NCBI GenBank assembly: GCA_016124655.1
Contig: WGNI01000012.1
Coordinates: 1 to 64,000, forward strand
Direction: 5' to 3'
Source of the DNA: Alphaproteobacteria bacterium
Lineage (GTDB): Bacteria > Pseudomonadota > Alphaproteobacteria > Caulobacterales > Aquidulcibacteraceae
Length of the DNA stretch: 64,000 nucleotides
The notes under the pieces were generated by a model, which worked only from the letters and a program-made list of their open reading frames with translations, was not told the DNA's origin and did not search any database. Both the position numbers and the translations under genes were made by a program. Positions within the stretch are counted from its first letter, which is position 1, and the number at the start of each line of letters is the position of its first letter. Below, piece after piece: positions 24,336 to 32,341 of the stretch.

Positions 24336-24411
24336 CTCGGCCCTGGGGAAGGCCAGGGCTCACGATCACGGACGCTTGCAGAAATGGGCCCCGACCTTCG
24401 TCAGGGCCGAG
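24336..24411. repeat. 76-base palindromic element, copy 1
   Basis: Same structure as the copy at 24528-24603, with several arm differences. The left arm begins ctcggccctggg and the right arm ends agggccgag. The 24-base centre acgatcacggacgcttgcag (plus aaat) is identical in both copies. It is a direct repeat in the PhzF-to-oxidoreductase convergent spacer. Confidence 0.75.
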
Positions 24412-24527
24412 TTCACCCCGTCGCCCCGGGCGACCGAAGGGAGACCCGGGGCCCAGGATGGCGGCGTTAGACCCGGGTCTTCGCGTTCCGCGAAACCGGG
24501 GTGAAGGGGTTGTGCGCAACCCTCGGG
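24412..24527. repeat. Inverted-repeat spacer between the two 76-base elements
   Basis: The ends ttcaccccg (24412-24420) and cggggtgaa (24497-24505) are complementary, and inner GC-rich stretches (acccgggg, acccgggt) add further pairing. It looks like another short palindromic repeat nested between the two 76-base elements rather than unique DNA. No open frame of interest is seen in the whole 24315-24657 spacer. Confidence 0.5.
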
Positions 24528-24603
24528 CTCGGCCCTGGCGAAGGCCAGGGCCCACGATCACGGACGCTTGCAGAAATGGGCCCTGGCCTTCGCCAGGGCC
24601 GAG
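24528..24603. repeat. 76-base palindromic element, copy 2 (perfect 26-base arms)
   Basis: The left arm at 24528-24553 and the right arm at 24578-24603 are exact reverse complements over 26 bases, around a 24-base loop. Each arm also contains its own 8-bp hairpin (gccctggc-gaag-gccagggc). The element can therefore form one long stem or two short hairpins, on either strand. Confidence 0.8.
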
Positions 24604-24657
24604 CGATTGTGTTGCCCGCGCCCTAAATCATTTGCTGCGTGCTGCAGGGCGACGGGC

Positions 24658-25623
24658 CTAGTTCCGCAGCGCGGCAATTTTTCCGATCGCGGCTTCGGCT
24701 TCGGCCATGATGCGTCGCACGATTTCACCGGCGGGTAGAACGTCGCGTACGCCGCCGGCGCTTTGGCCCATCGCAAAGCAGCTCTTGGCCGGATCAAGCC
24801 CTTCCATCTGGCCGCCGATGCCGCCCATGGCGTTGTTCTGCACGGAAATCATCGCCTGCATCGGAAACGCCTGGATATCCTGCGGGCGGCTTTCCCAGTC
24901 CGCGACATAGTCGTTCTTCTTCACGCGCATCGGCTTGCCGGAATAGCAGCGCGTGCGCACGGTATCCTCATCGGTCGCGGTGACGATGGCGTCGTGATAC
25001 ATGCGCGCGGCGTGGGCTTCCTGTGACGCGATGAAGCGCGTGCCCATCCACACGCCGTGCGCGCCGAGCGCCAGAGCCGCGGCGAGCCCGCGCCCATCAT
25101 AAAGGCCGCCGGCGGCGACGACGGGAATCTTCACCGCTTCGACAACTTGCGCGACGAGCGGCATGGTGCCGACGAGGCCGGTGTGGCCGCCGCCCTCCCC
25201 GCCTTGCGCGATCACGGCGTCGCAGCCGGCCTGCTCAGCTTTCACGGCATGTTTCACCGCGCCGCACACGACCATGACTTTCAAGCCCGCCTTTTTCAGG
25301 CGCTCCATGATCGGCATCGGCACGCCGAGGCCGGCGATAAAGCTCGTCGCGCCCTCTTCGATGATGACATCCACCGCCTTGGTGAGCTGATCGGGCGTGG
25401 CGGCGAGCAGATCGACGCCGAATGGCTTATCGGAGAGCTTGCGCACGAGGCGCATGTTCTCGCGGATTTCCTCCACCGGCCGGCCGGCCATGCCCAAAAC
25501 GCCGTAGCCGCCGGCATTTGACACTGCGGCGGCCAATTCGCCGTAGGACACTCCGCCCATGCCTGCGAGCATGATGGGATGTTCGACGCCCAAGAGATCG
25601 CAAAGCGGCGTGCGCAAGGCCAT
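24658..25623 (-). CDS. NAD(P)H-dependent flavin oxidoreductase (nitronate monooxygenase/2-nitropropane dioxygenase family)
   Basis: A 321-residue FMN enzyme with a TIM-barrel fold. Family segments are VEHPIMLAGMGGVSYGELAAAV at the start, AVIAQGGEGGGHTG (FMN/nitro-substrate region, about residue 140), IPVVAAGGLYDGRG and GAHGVWMGTRF at the phosphate-binding side. Members oxidise alkyl nitronates or act as enoyl reductases. The conserved GGEGGGHTG loop is intact, and it probably acts in detoxification or lipid metabolism. ATG 25623 is chosen because ggaggaa lies upstream. It is divergent from the MAPEG gene. Its end lies 55 bases from the repeat array. Confidence 0.9.
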   Translation of the reverse strand: MALRTPLCDLLGVEHPIMLAGMGGVSYGELAAAVSNAGGYGVLGMAGRPVEEIRENMRLVRKLSDKPFGVDLLAATPDQLTKAVDVIIEEGATSFIAGLGVPMPIMERLKKAGLKVMVVCGAVKHAVKAEQAGCDAVIAQGGEGGGHTGLVGTMPLVAQVVEAVKIPVVAAGGLYDGRGLAAALALGAHGVWMGTRFIASQEAHAARMYHDAIVTATDEDTVRTRCYSGKPMRVKKNDYVADWESRPQDIQAFPMQAMISVQNNAMGGIGGQMEGLDPAKSCFAMGQSAGGVRDVLPAGEIVRRIMAEAEAAIGKIAALRN

Positions 25624-25750
25624 GATGGTTTCCTCCGTTTGCGCCATCAAAGCCCAGGCGCCGCAGGGGCCGTCAAGCCGGATCGCGCTTGCGCATGGTT
25701 GCGGGCGTAGAGATAGTTCGCCGTCGCGTGCGGCGCGTGGAGAGGAAACG

Positions 25751-26173
25751 ATGACGGCTTATGGCATGATCGCGCCTGTTCTGGCGCTGGTTGCGTGGAC
25801 CTTCGTGATGTGGGTGTGGATGTACGCCACGCGCATTCCGGCGATGCAGAAGGCCAAGATCGACGTCAACGAGCTTTCCCGTACCGGGGCGAAGCTGGAG
25901 TTGCCGGCGCAGGTGACGCGCGTGGCCGACAATTACAATCATCTCCACGAACAACCGACGCTGTTTTACGCCGTGGCGCTGGCGGCGCTGGCGTCGGGCG
26001 TCAACGATCCGATCGCGATCGCCATCGCCTGGGCCTATGTGGCGGCGCGGTTCGTGCACTCCTTGCTGCAGGCGACGGTGAATGTCATCCCGCTGCGGTT
26101 TTTGTTGTTTGTGATCGCGTCGCTCGCGCTGCTGGCGCTTCTGGTGCGCGTGGCGGAGCTGACGCTCTTGTAA
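25751..26173 (+). CDS. MAPEG family membrane protein
   Basis: A 140-residue inner-membrane protein of the MAPEG superfamily, with four helices (about 3-27, 68-84, 88-104 and 116-138). The signature region ADNYNHLHEQPTLFYAVALA, with its conserved E-x-x-x-x-F-Y pattern, and AYVAARFVHSLLQ (RxxHS) are clear. Eukaryotic members are glutathione-dependent transferases and peroxidases; bacterial MAPEG proteins are mostly uncharacterised. ATG 25751 has agagga seven bases upstream. It ends nine bases before the converging UPF0114 gene. Confidence 0.88.
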   Translation: MTAYGMIAPVLALVAWTFVMWVWMYATRIPAMQKAKIDVNELSRTGAKLELPAQVTRVADNYNHLHEQPTLFYAVALAALASGVNDPIAIAIAWAYVAARFVHSLLQATVNVIPLRFLLFVIASLALLALLVRVAELTLL

Positions 26174-26182
26174 GCGGCGTGC

Positions 26183-26734
26183 TCACTTCACCGCGTGGGC
26201 CTTGGCCTCGATCCAATCCATCGCCGCGAAGGCCACGCCGGAGATCACGAACGTCAGGTGGATGAGGGTATACCAGGTCAGGTCCTGCATCGAATATTTT
26301 TCGATGTTCATGAAAATTTTCAACAGATGGATCCCCGAGATCGCGACGATCGAGGCGATCAGCTTGATCTTCAGGCCGGAGAAGTCGAGCGTGCCCATCC
26401 ATTCGGGACGATCCTTGTCGGCATGGGCGGCATCGATCTTGGAGACGAAGTTCTCATAGCCGGAAAACAAAATGATGAGCACAAGATTGCCCGCCAAGGA
26501 GAGGTCGATCAGCGTCAGCACCAGAAGGATAATGTCGGTCTCGTCCATGATCAGGACGTTGGGAACCTGCAGGTAAAGCTCGCGGAAGAAGGTGACGATC
26601 AACACCGCGAGCGCCACGATCAGCCCCAGATAGACCGGCGCCATCAGCCAGCGACTGGCGAAGATGATCGATTCGAAAAAATGCTCGGCGCCCCTGGGCC
26701 GCGCCCGTTCCTGAGATTGTTCCGCCTTCGCCAT
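26183..26734 (-). CDS. UPF0114 (YqhA) family membrane protein
   Basis: A 183-residue protein with four membrane helices. The near-invariant segments of the family are present: FASRWLMAPVYLGLIVAL near residue 26, LSLAGNLVLIILFSGYENFV in the middle and FSGLKIKLIASIVAISGIHL after it. The family is widespread in bacteria; E. coli YqhA has no firm function, though the same fold may form small channels or stress-related membrane complexes. A polar N-terminus (MAKAEQSQERARPRG) precedes the first helix. It is monocistronic, with 69 bases between it and the diheme cytochrome-like gene downstream of its start. Confidence 0.9.
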   Translation of the reverse strand: MAKAEQSQERARPRGAEHFFESIIFASRWLMAPVYLGLIVALAVLIVTFFRELYLQVPNVLIMDETDIILLVLTLIDLSLAGNLVLIILFSGYENFVSKIDAAHADKDRPEWMGTLDFSGLKIKLIASIVAISGIHLLKIFMNIEKYSMQDLTWYTLIHLTFVISGVAFAAMDWIEAKAHAVK

Positions 26735-26803
26735 GCTGCGCTTTGACCCCGAATTTGAGCGCGGGACGCTTAGCCGAGCGTGGGCTCGCCGCCAAGGGGA
26801 CGG

Positions 26804-27889
26804 TTAGGGCGTTGCCCCCTCAGCGTCCATGCGCGCGATCCAGTCGCGCACCAGCGCCAGGCCTTCGGCGTCGCGGGTCTGGCGGCCGAGTTCGGGCATC
26901 ATCACGCCGGGATCGAGGCTGTCCATGCGGTGGACGAGGATCGACATTTCGGCGTGGCCGGGATCGATGGCGAATTGCAAGCCGCCGGACGCGCGGCCCG
27001 CCGCAACCGGGCGCTTGCGCACGCCCCAGGCGGCGGGATTGTCATTCTCGGCGCGCAGATCCAAGCCCGAGGTGCGCGCGGGCCCGTGCGGATTGTGGCA
27101 ATGGGCGCAATTCACATCGAGATAGGTTCTTGCGCGATCGGCCAATGATCCGGATGCGGGATCGAACGCATGCGGCGCGCGCGGCGCATCCGCCGGCGCA
27201 GGGGCGCCCGCGAGAAGCCCCAGCGCCGACCAGCGCGCGATCTGGTTGTCCGCGCCGTCCGCATAGGCGTATGCGTTGTTCAGATTGCGCGCGCGCGGGC
27301 CGATGGGCGTCACCGCGCCATCGCGATCGTGACAACCCTTGCACTGGTTCTGATTGGGCACGCGCCAATCCAAGGCTTGCTGCGTTCCTTGCGCGTCGAT
27401 GAAGGCGACGGGGATCGGCGCGGACACCGGCGTGTAACGCGCTTCGGTTTGGTCTGCATTCCACACATAGGGCCGCGCGACCCAGCCTTCGGCCTGACGG
27501 ATCAAAAGGCGCGTCTCGATGTAGCGCACGGCTTCGCCGGGCTGGCGCATGTCGGCGGCAAACGCGAACGTCTTCACCAGCACCGTGCCGACGGGAAACT
27601 CAAATACGCCGTCTTCTGTATAGCGCGCTTGCGCGCCCGGCGGCACGTACACGTAGCGCAGCTTCAATGCGCCATCGGAATAAAGCTGCGTGGCCAACCC
27701 ATAGGGCGTGACGCCTGCGTTCGGTTCGCGCGCGGCGTCATCGAAGAACAGGCGATAGTCAGATAGAAGCGCCGCCGGCCGCGCCGCCGAGAGCGCAGCA
27801 GCATTGACGCGCGGCGCCTGCGAGGTCGCTGCCGCGAATGAGCCTGCGCCGATGAGCGCGATCAAGCCGGCGAGGAACGCGCGCCACAT
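26804..27889 (-). CDS. HNE_0200/SO2930-type diheme c-type cytochrome family protein
   Basis: A 361-residue exported protein. A signal peptide (cleavage near residue 21) precedes a beta-rich N-terminal region, and two c-type heme sites follow: CKGCH (183-187) and CAHCH (261-265). This fits the family named TIGR03806 or SO2930. Such proteins occur as a fixed two-gene pair with a parallel beta-helix protein, here the gene 9 bases upstream. The function of the pair is unknown; electron transfer in the periplasm is inferred from the hemes. The sequence NQNQCKGCHDRDGAVTPIG resembles heme-lid regions of dehydrogenase-type cytochromes. Both genes are on the minus strand with the beta-helix first. Confidence 0.85.
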   Translation of the reverse strand: MWRAFLAGLIALIGAGSFAAATSQAPRVNAAALSAARPAALLSDYRLFFDDAAREPNAGVTPYGLATQLYSDGALKLRYVYVPPGAQARYTEDGVFEFPVGTVLVKTFAFAADMRQPGEAVRYIETRLLIRQAEGWVARPYVWNADQTEARYTPVSAPIPVAFIDAQGTQQALDWRVPNQNQCKGCHDRDGAVTPIGPRARNLNNAYAYADGADNQIARWSALGLLAGAPAPADAPRAPHAFDPASGSLADRARTYLDVNCAHCHNPHGPARTSGLDLRAENDNPAAWGVRKRPVAAGRASGGLQFAIDPGHAEMSILVHRMDSLDPGVMMPELGRQTRDAEGLALVRDWIARMDAEGATP

Positions 27890-27898
27890 CTTTTGTTT

Positions 27899-29122
27899 TC
27901 AATCCTGCGGCAAGCGCACGCGTTCGGGCTCGGGAATCAGCACGACGGGCGGCGGCGTGGGATCGGGCGCGGCTTCCGCAAGGCTTGAGCCGGCGACGGA
28001 GACGCCCAGCGACAGGAAGCTCGGCAATCCGCCGCTGTCCTTGCGATTGTCCCTGAGGCCCATGCGCACGGGTTCGCTGCGGGGAATGCCCGCGGCCACA
28101 TAGGTGGTTGCGCCGTCCCACAAGATATCCGGCAGCGGCACGCCGGCCTGCGCGAGCTGGGCCAGATCGCCGGCCGGGGCAAAGCCGGAACGGCCGAAGC
28201 GATTGTTGCGGATGGTGATGTCGCGCGGCAGCGCGTTGTAGTTCGCGTCATCGATGGTTTCGCGATAGGCGACGATCATGACGTTGGCTGTGCCGTTTTC
28301 GCCGATTTCATTCTCAAACACGTGCACGTCGCGATTGGCCATGATCATCAGGCCGGTGCCGGTGGGCACCTGCGCGACGATGTTGCCGGGCGGCGCGAAG
28401 TTCGGCGTGTCGTTGCGCACGATCTGGTTTTCGTAAACGCGGATGGAATGGCCGCCCTGCTGCGGCAGGCCCGGAAGATCGAACACCAGAATGCCGCCGG
28501 CGTTGCGCGAAGCGAGATTGCGATAGACGTCGGCGTTGAAGCTGTTTTCGATCTCGATGCCGGCGACATTGTATTCCGCGATCGAGTTGCGCACGATGAT
28601 GTTGCGCGACTGGCCGACATAGATGCCGGCGTCGGATGCGCCGCGCACCGCGACCTCTTCGATCAGCACGTCGGTGCAATTGACGGGGTAAAGCCCGTAG
28701 GCGCCGTTGTCGGGGCTTGGACCGCCGGTCCATTCCACGCGCAGCTTGCGCAGCGTGAGGCGCGCGCAGCCTTGCGCCTTGATGGCGTCGCCCTTGGCGT
28801 CTTCGACCGCGAAGTCGCGGAAGGTCACGTCATCGGCGGTGATCAGGATGCCTTCGGCGCCTTGCGTCTGGCCGCGAAAGGACAGGACGGTGTTGTTTTC
28901 GCCCTCGCCGCGGAGCGTCACATTGTCGACATCGAGCGACAGCCCGGCCCACAGCTCATAGCGCCCGCTGGAAAGACGGATCGTGTCGCCCGGCTCGGCC
29001 TGGATGAACGCGCCCTGCAAGAGCTCCGTTGCATCGGGACCGGGGCGGACGCGCCAGGTGCGCGCATCCGCGTGCGCGGCGAACAGCGTCAGCGCCGCAA
29101 ACGCGGCGACGGCGAGTTTCAT
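27899..29122 (-). CDS. Parallel beta-helix repeat protein (TIGR03805 type)
   Basis: A 407-residue exported protein. A Sec signal peptide (cleavage near HADA, residue 20) is followed by right-handed beta-helix coils with repeated turns such as DDVTFRDFAVEDAKGDAIKA, CTDVLIEEVAVRGASDAG and RNIIVRNSIAEYNVAGI. The C-terminal tail is proline-rich (about 375-407). It is the partner of the downstream diheme cytochrome family protein, and the two are known as a conserved pair without a function. The fold often binds or cleaves polysaccharides, but no catalytic residue set is evident here. It lies 64 bases downstream of the thiolase gene on the same strand. Confidence 0.85.
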   Translation of the reverse strand: MKLAVAAFAALTLFAAHADARTWRVRPGPDATELLQGAFIQAEPGDTIRLSSGRYELWAGLSLDVDNVTLRGEGENNTVLSFRGQTQGAEGILITADDVTFRDFAVEDAKGDAIKAQGCARLTLRKLRVEWTGGPSPDNGAYGLYPVNCTDVLIEEVAVRGASDAGIYVGQSRNIIVRNSIAEYNVAGIEIENSFNADVYRNLASRNAGGILVFDLPGLPQQGGHSIRVYENQIVRNDTPNFAPPGNIVAQVPTGTGLMIMANRDVHVFENEIGENGTANVMIVAYRETIDDANYNALPRDITIRNNRFGRSGFAPAGDLAQLAQAGVPLPDILWDGATTYVAAGIPRSEPVRMGLRDNRKDSGGLPSFLSLGVSVAGSSLAEAAPDPTPPPVVLIPEPERVRLPQD

Positions 29123-29186
29123 GTCCAGTTCTCCGAACCTCGTGGCGGCGGCACTCTCGCCAGCGCGGCCCGGCGTGTAAACCCCG

Positions 29187-30362
29187 TCAGCGCTCCAGCA
29201 CGGCCGCGGTGGCCATGCCGCCGGCGGTGCAGACGCCGATCACGGCCTTGCGGGCGTCGCGGCGGGCGAGCTCCATCAGGGTCTGTCCGAGATAGCGCAC
29301 GCCGGACATGCCATAGGGATGGCCCAGCGCAATCGCGCCGCCATTGACGTTGGTTTTTTCCCACGGCGTCTCAAGCTGCATCTGATTGTAGAGCGTGGTG
29401 ACGGCGTACGCCTCGTGCAGCTCCCAGAGATCGACGTCCGCGGGATTGAGCGTGTGATGGGCGAGCGCCTTCCTGATCGCGGGCGTGATGGCGACGCTCA
29501 TTTCTTCGGGCGGCACGGCTGCGAGATGCATGCCGCGAAACAGGCCAAGAATGGGCAGGCCCCGTTGGGCCGCGCGATCGGCGTCCATCATCACGACGGC
29601 GGCCGCGCCGTCGGATAATTGCGAGGCGTTGCCCGCGGTCGTGGTTCCGCCGTCAAAGACGGGCTTCAGCGCGGCGAGTTTTTCGTACGTCGTATCCGGG
29701 CGCGGGCCTTCGTCGCGATCGAGCGTCACTGCCTCCATGCGGGATTCGTTCGTCGCTTTGTCCGTGACTTTCATCTGCGTGGTGAAGGGCGCGATTTCCT
29801 CAGCGTATTTTCCCGCAGCGATCGCGGCGGCGACGCGGCCTTGGCTCATCACCACATATCCATCCAGGGCCTCACGGGAAATCTTGTATTTTTCCGCAAC
29901 GAAATCGGCGGTCTGATTCATCGTCCACCACACCGCGGGCATGGCCTGCTGCAGCGGTTCATAGAAGAAGCCGTTGAAGTTCAGATTGAACTGCACAAGG
30001 CTGATGCTCTCCACGCCGCCGGCGATGCCGGCCTGCATCTCGCCGCTGGCGATGCGGTTGGCGATGATCGAGGCCGCGGTCAGGCCCGAACCGCAATAGC
30101 GATTGATGGTCGCGCCGGGCACGCCTGAGCCAAATCCCGCGAACAGCGCCGCATTGCGCGCGACGTTGTGGCCGGTGGCGCCTTCCGGCAGGCCGCAGCC
30201 GAGGATGACATCCTCCATGTCGCCCGCCTCGACGCCGGCGCGCCTGACGGCTTCGCGCATGACATGCGCGGCCATTGCGATGCCGTGCGTTTGGTTCAAC
30301 GCGCCGCGCTGCGCCTTGGCGATCCCGGTGCGGCAATAACTGACGACGGCGACATCTTTCAT
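29187..30362 (-). CDS. Thiolase (acetyl-CoA C-acyltransferase)
   Basis: A 391-residue thiolase that cleaves 3-ketoacyl-CoA or condenses acyl-CoA units. The nucleophilic cysteine is C90 in NRYCGSG. The C-terminal active-site histidine is in GGAIALGHPYGMSG, and the second cysteine is in GVCTAGGMATA. Full length and complete motifs fit a catalytically competent enzyme. It follows a short-chain dehydrogenase gene (75 bases upstream), which may provide a 3-hydroxyacyl-CoA oxidation step, so together they could form a fatty-acid or polyketide-like breakdown module; this is inference. The start ATG 30362 is the first of the frame with family sequence MKDVAVVSYCRTG. Confidence 0.93.
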   Translation of the reverse strand: MKDVAVVSYCRTGIAKAQRGALNQTHGIAMAAHVMREAVRRAGVEAGDMEDVILGCGLPEGATGHNVARNAALFAGFGSGVPGATINRYCGSGLTAASIIANRIASGEMQAGIAGGVESISLVQFNLNFNGFFYEPLQQAMPAVWWTMNQTADFVAEKYKISREALDGYVVMSQGRVAAAIAAGKYAEEIAPFTTQMKVTDKATNESRMEAVTLDRDEGPRPDTTYEKLAALKPVFDGGTTTAGNASQLSDGAAAVVMMDADRAAQRGLPILGLFRGMHLAAVPPEEMSVAITPAIRKALAHHTLNPADVDLWELHEAYAVTTLYNQMQLETPWEKTNVNGGAIALGHPYGMSGVRYLGQTLMELARRDARKAVIGVCTAGGMATAAVLER

Positions 30363-30437
30363 CGGGCGCGCTCCTTGCAGCGTGACGCGCCCCTTTTACG
30401 CCGTCCGGGAACCGCCAGATAGGCCGCTCAGACGCAA

Positions 30438-31220
30438 TCAGAAGATCGTGTAGGCGCCGTCGATCACGAACATGTCGCCGGTGTGATAGCGGCTGGCGTC
30501 GGAGGCGAGATAGACGGCGATGCCGCCGAAATCTTCCGGCTCGCCCCAACGCCGCATCGGCACGCGGGGGATAACCTTTTCGGCGAAGACCGGATTGTCC
30601 TGCGCAGCCTGGGTCATGTCGGTCGCGATCCAGCCCGGCAGAATCGAATTGCAGCGCACGCCGTAGCGCGCATGCTCCACTGCGATCGAGCGCGTCATCG
30701 CCACGCAGGCGCCTTTGGAGGCGGCATAGGCCTCGTTGCGCGCGGGACCATGCACGGCCGCGGTAGATGCGGTGATGGCGAGCGATCCGCCAGGATCGCC
30801 GTTCTGCGCGCGCTCGACCATGTGCTTGCACACTTCGCGCAGCGTGAAGAACACGCCGTCCAAATTCACCGAGAGCACGCGGCGATACACGTCGGTGGGA
30901 AATTCGGAGAAGGATTTGGCGCCCCCGCCGATGCCGGAATTGGCGAAGCAGGAATCAATGCGCCCGAAGTCGGACAAGACATCGCGCACGCCGTGGATCA
31001 CGGCGTCTTCGTTGGCGACATCCACCTGATACGCCTTCGCGCGCACGCCGTGGCCGCGCAGCGTCTGTTCTGCATGGGCGTTGGCGGCGGTGTCCCTCCC
31101 CCAGACCGCGACGTCCGATCCCGCCTGGGCCAGCGCCTCGGCCATGCCGAGACCGATGCCCTTATTGCCGCCGGTGATGAGCGCGACCTTGCCGCTCAAA
31201 TTGAAGGGGGCGTAGGGCAT
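30438..31220 (-). CDS. Short-chain dehydrogenase/reductase (SDR)
   Basis: A 260-residue classical SDR. The cofactor motif TGGNKGIG is at 16-23, the catalytic tyrosine and lysine are in AYAASKGACVAMTRS, and FANSGIGGG carries the structural N-x-G turn. The C-terminal half with GWIATDMTQAA and SDASRYHTGDMFVIDGAYT is typical of gluconate/3-ketoacyl-type reductases. Lack of an acidic residue at the end of the second strand would favour NADP, but this is not settled. ATG 31220 has aaggaga upstream. It is the first gene of a probable two-gene operon with the thiolase. Confidence 0.92.
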   Translation of the reverse strand: MPYAPFNLSGKVALITGGNKGIGLGMAEALAQAGSDVAVWGRDTAANAHAEQTLRGHGVRAKAYQVDVANEDAVIHGVRDVLSDFGRIDSCFANSGIGGGAKSFSEFPTDVYRRVLSVNLDGVFFTLREVCKHMVERAQNGDPGGSLAITASTAAVHGPARNEAYAASKGACVAMTRSIAVEHARYGVRCNSILPGWIATDMTQAAQDNPVFAEKVIPRVPMRRWGEPEDFGGIAVYLASDASRYHTGDMFVIDGAYTIF

Positions 31221-31276
31221 GGGCGTCTCCTTATGGCGTTTAGAGTTTGATTGTCCCGCCATGGTAGAAGGCCTCC

Positions 31277-31948
31277 ATGGAGATCGCCAAGACAGTCGTT
31301 GGGGAAGCCCCCTTCCTGCGCTCGGACTGGCGCCTCGACGCGCTGGCGGCGGCGCTGTTCGGGGCCGTGCCGGTGATCGGCGTGGTGTTTTGGGGCTGGA
31401 GCCCGTTTGCGCTCCTGCTGCTGTTCTGGGTTGAAAATCTAATGATCGGCGTGCGCTACGCCGTCTCGATGCCGATCGCTGGGATCGCGCAGCACGGGCT
31501 GGCGGACTTGATCGGCGCGGCGGCGCTGACGGCGTTCTTCTGCGTGCATTATGGGATGTTCTGTCTCGGCCACGGCGCGTTCCTGATCTCCATGTTCAGC
31601 GAAGCCGATCCGGCCTATTCGGTGTTTCGGATCGACAGCGCGCTGTTTGATCTTGTCGACAACGACAACTTCTTCATCGGCGTTGCGGCGATGGCGGCAT
31701 GGCAGGCGATTCAACTGGCGCTGTTCATAACGCGGGGCGAGTTCCGCCGCGTGCGATTGCAGACCATGATGGGCGAGCCCTATGGCCGCATCATCCTTCT
31801 GCATCTGACGATCATTTTCGGCGGCATGGCGGTGATGGCGCTGGGCTGGCCGCCCGCGGGCGTGATCTTCCTGGCGGTGTTGAAACTGGCGGGCGATGTC
31901 TCGGCGATCTGGGCGGCGCGGCGTCAGAGCAAAGCGCGCGCAGCGTGA
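31277..31948 (+). CDS. DUF6498 family membrane protein
   Basis: A 223-residue protein with about six hydrophobic helices. The family-typical core is FWGWSPFALLLLFWVENLMIG, followed by FFCVHYGMFCLGHGAF, which places conserved Trp, Glu, His and Cys residues in or near the membrane. The polar loop DPAYSVFRIDSALFDLVDND joins two helices. No function is known for the family. It starts 56 bases from the divergent SDR gene, and its last 25 bases overlap the end of the converging NUDIX gene. Confidence 0.83.
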   Translation: MEIAKTVVGEAPFLRSDWRLDALAAALFGAVPVIGVVFWGWSPFALLLLFWVENLMIGVRYAVSMPIAGIAQHGLADLIGAAALTAFFCVHYGMFCLGHGAFLISMFSEADPAYSVFRIDSALFDLVDNDNFFIGVAAMAAWQAIQLALFITRGEFRRVRLQTMMGEPYGRIILLHLTIIFGGMAVMALGWPPAGVIFLAVLKLAGDVSAIWAARRQSKARAA

Positions 31949-32340
31949 ATCACGCGCAGCGTTTCATCCCACAAGCCTAAAGCATCGAGTGCAGCGATGG
32001 GCGTGAACTTGGCGTCGGCGGCGTCGTCGCCCGCGCGCGCTTCGCCCGCGATCCAGCGCGCGGCGAAATCGACCAACACGTAATGGCCCCAGATGTCGCC
32101 GCCTGAGCGGCTTCTGAACAAGCCGTCGACGACATCGACCAAGCCGACGAGCTCAGCAGTTACGCCGGTTTCTTCCTGCAATTCGCGCAGCGCCGCTTCG
32201 CGCACGGTTTCGCCCCATTCGACGCGTCCGCCCGGCAATGACCATTCGCCGATCTTCGGCGGATTGCCGCGACGGATGAGCAAGACCTCATCGCCGCGTA
32301 AGCAAACAACGCCAACCGCTGCGACGGGCGCGCGGGTCAT
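31924..32340 (-). CDS. NUDIX hydrolase (MutT-like)
   Basis: A 138-residue pyrophosphohydrolase. The Nudix box reads GGRVEWGETVREAALRELQE followed by ETG, matching GX5EX7REUXEEXGU with the intact E-E metal ligands. The N-terminal strand AAVGVVCLRGDEVLLIRRG and the SLPGG turn suggest a MutT/ADP-ribose pyrophosphatase-like subgroup. Substrates are nucleoside diphosphates linked to another moiety, or oxidised nucleotides. ATG 32340 is one base beyond the stop codon of the pirin gene, so the two are probably cotranscribed. Extra residues upstream in the open frame are not supported. Confidence 0.9.
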   Translation of the reverse strand: MTRAPVAAVGVVCLRGDEVLLIRRGNPPKIGEWSLPGGRVEWGETVREAALRELQEETGVTAELVGLVDVVDGLFRSRSGGDIWGHYVLVDFAARWIAGEARAGDDAADAKFTPIAALDALGLWDETLRVIHAARALL

Positions 32341-32341
32341 C

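Noticed and set aside
24336..24603. A possible CRISPR array
   Set aside because: There are only two repeats, the spacing is 116 bases, the repeats are long palindromes and no cas gene is present.
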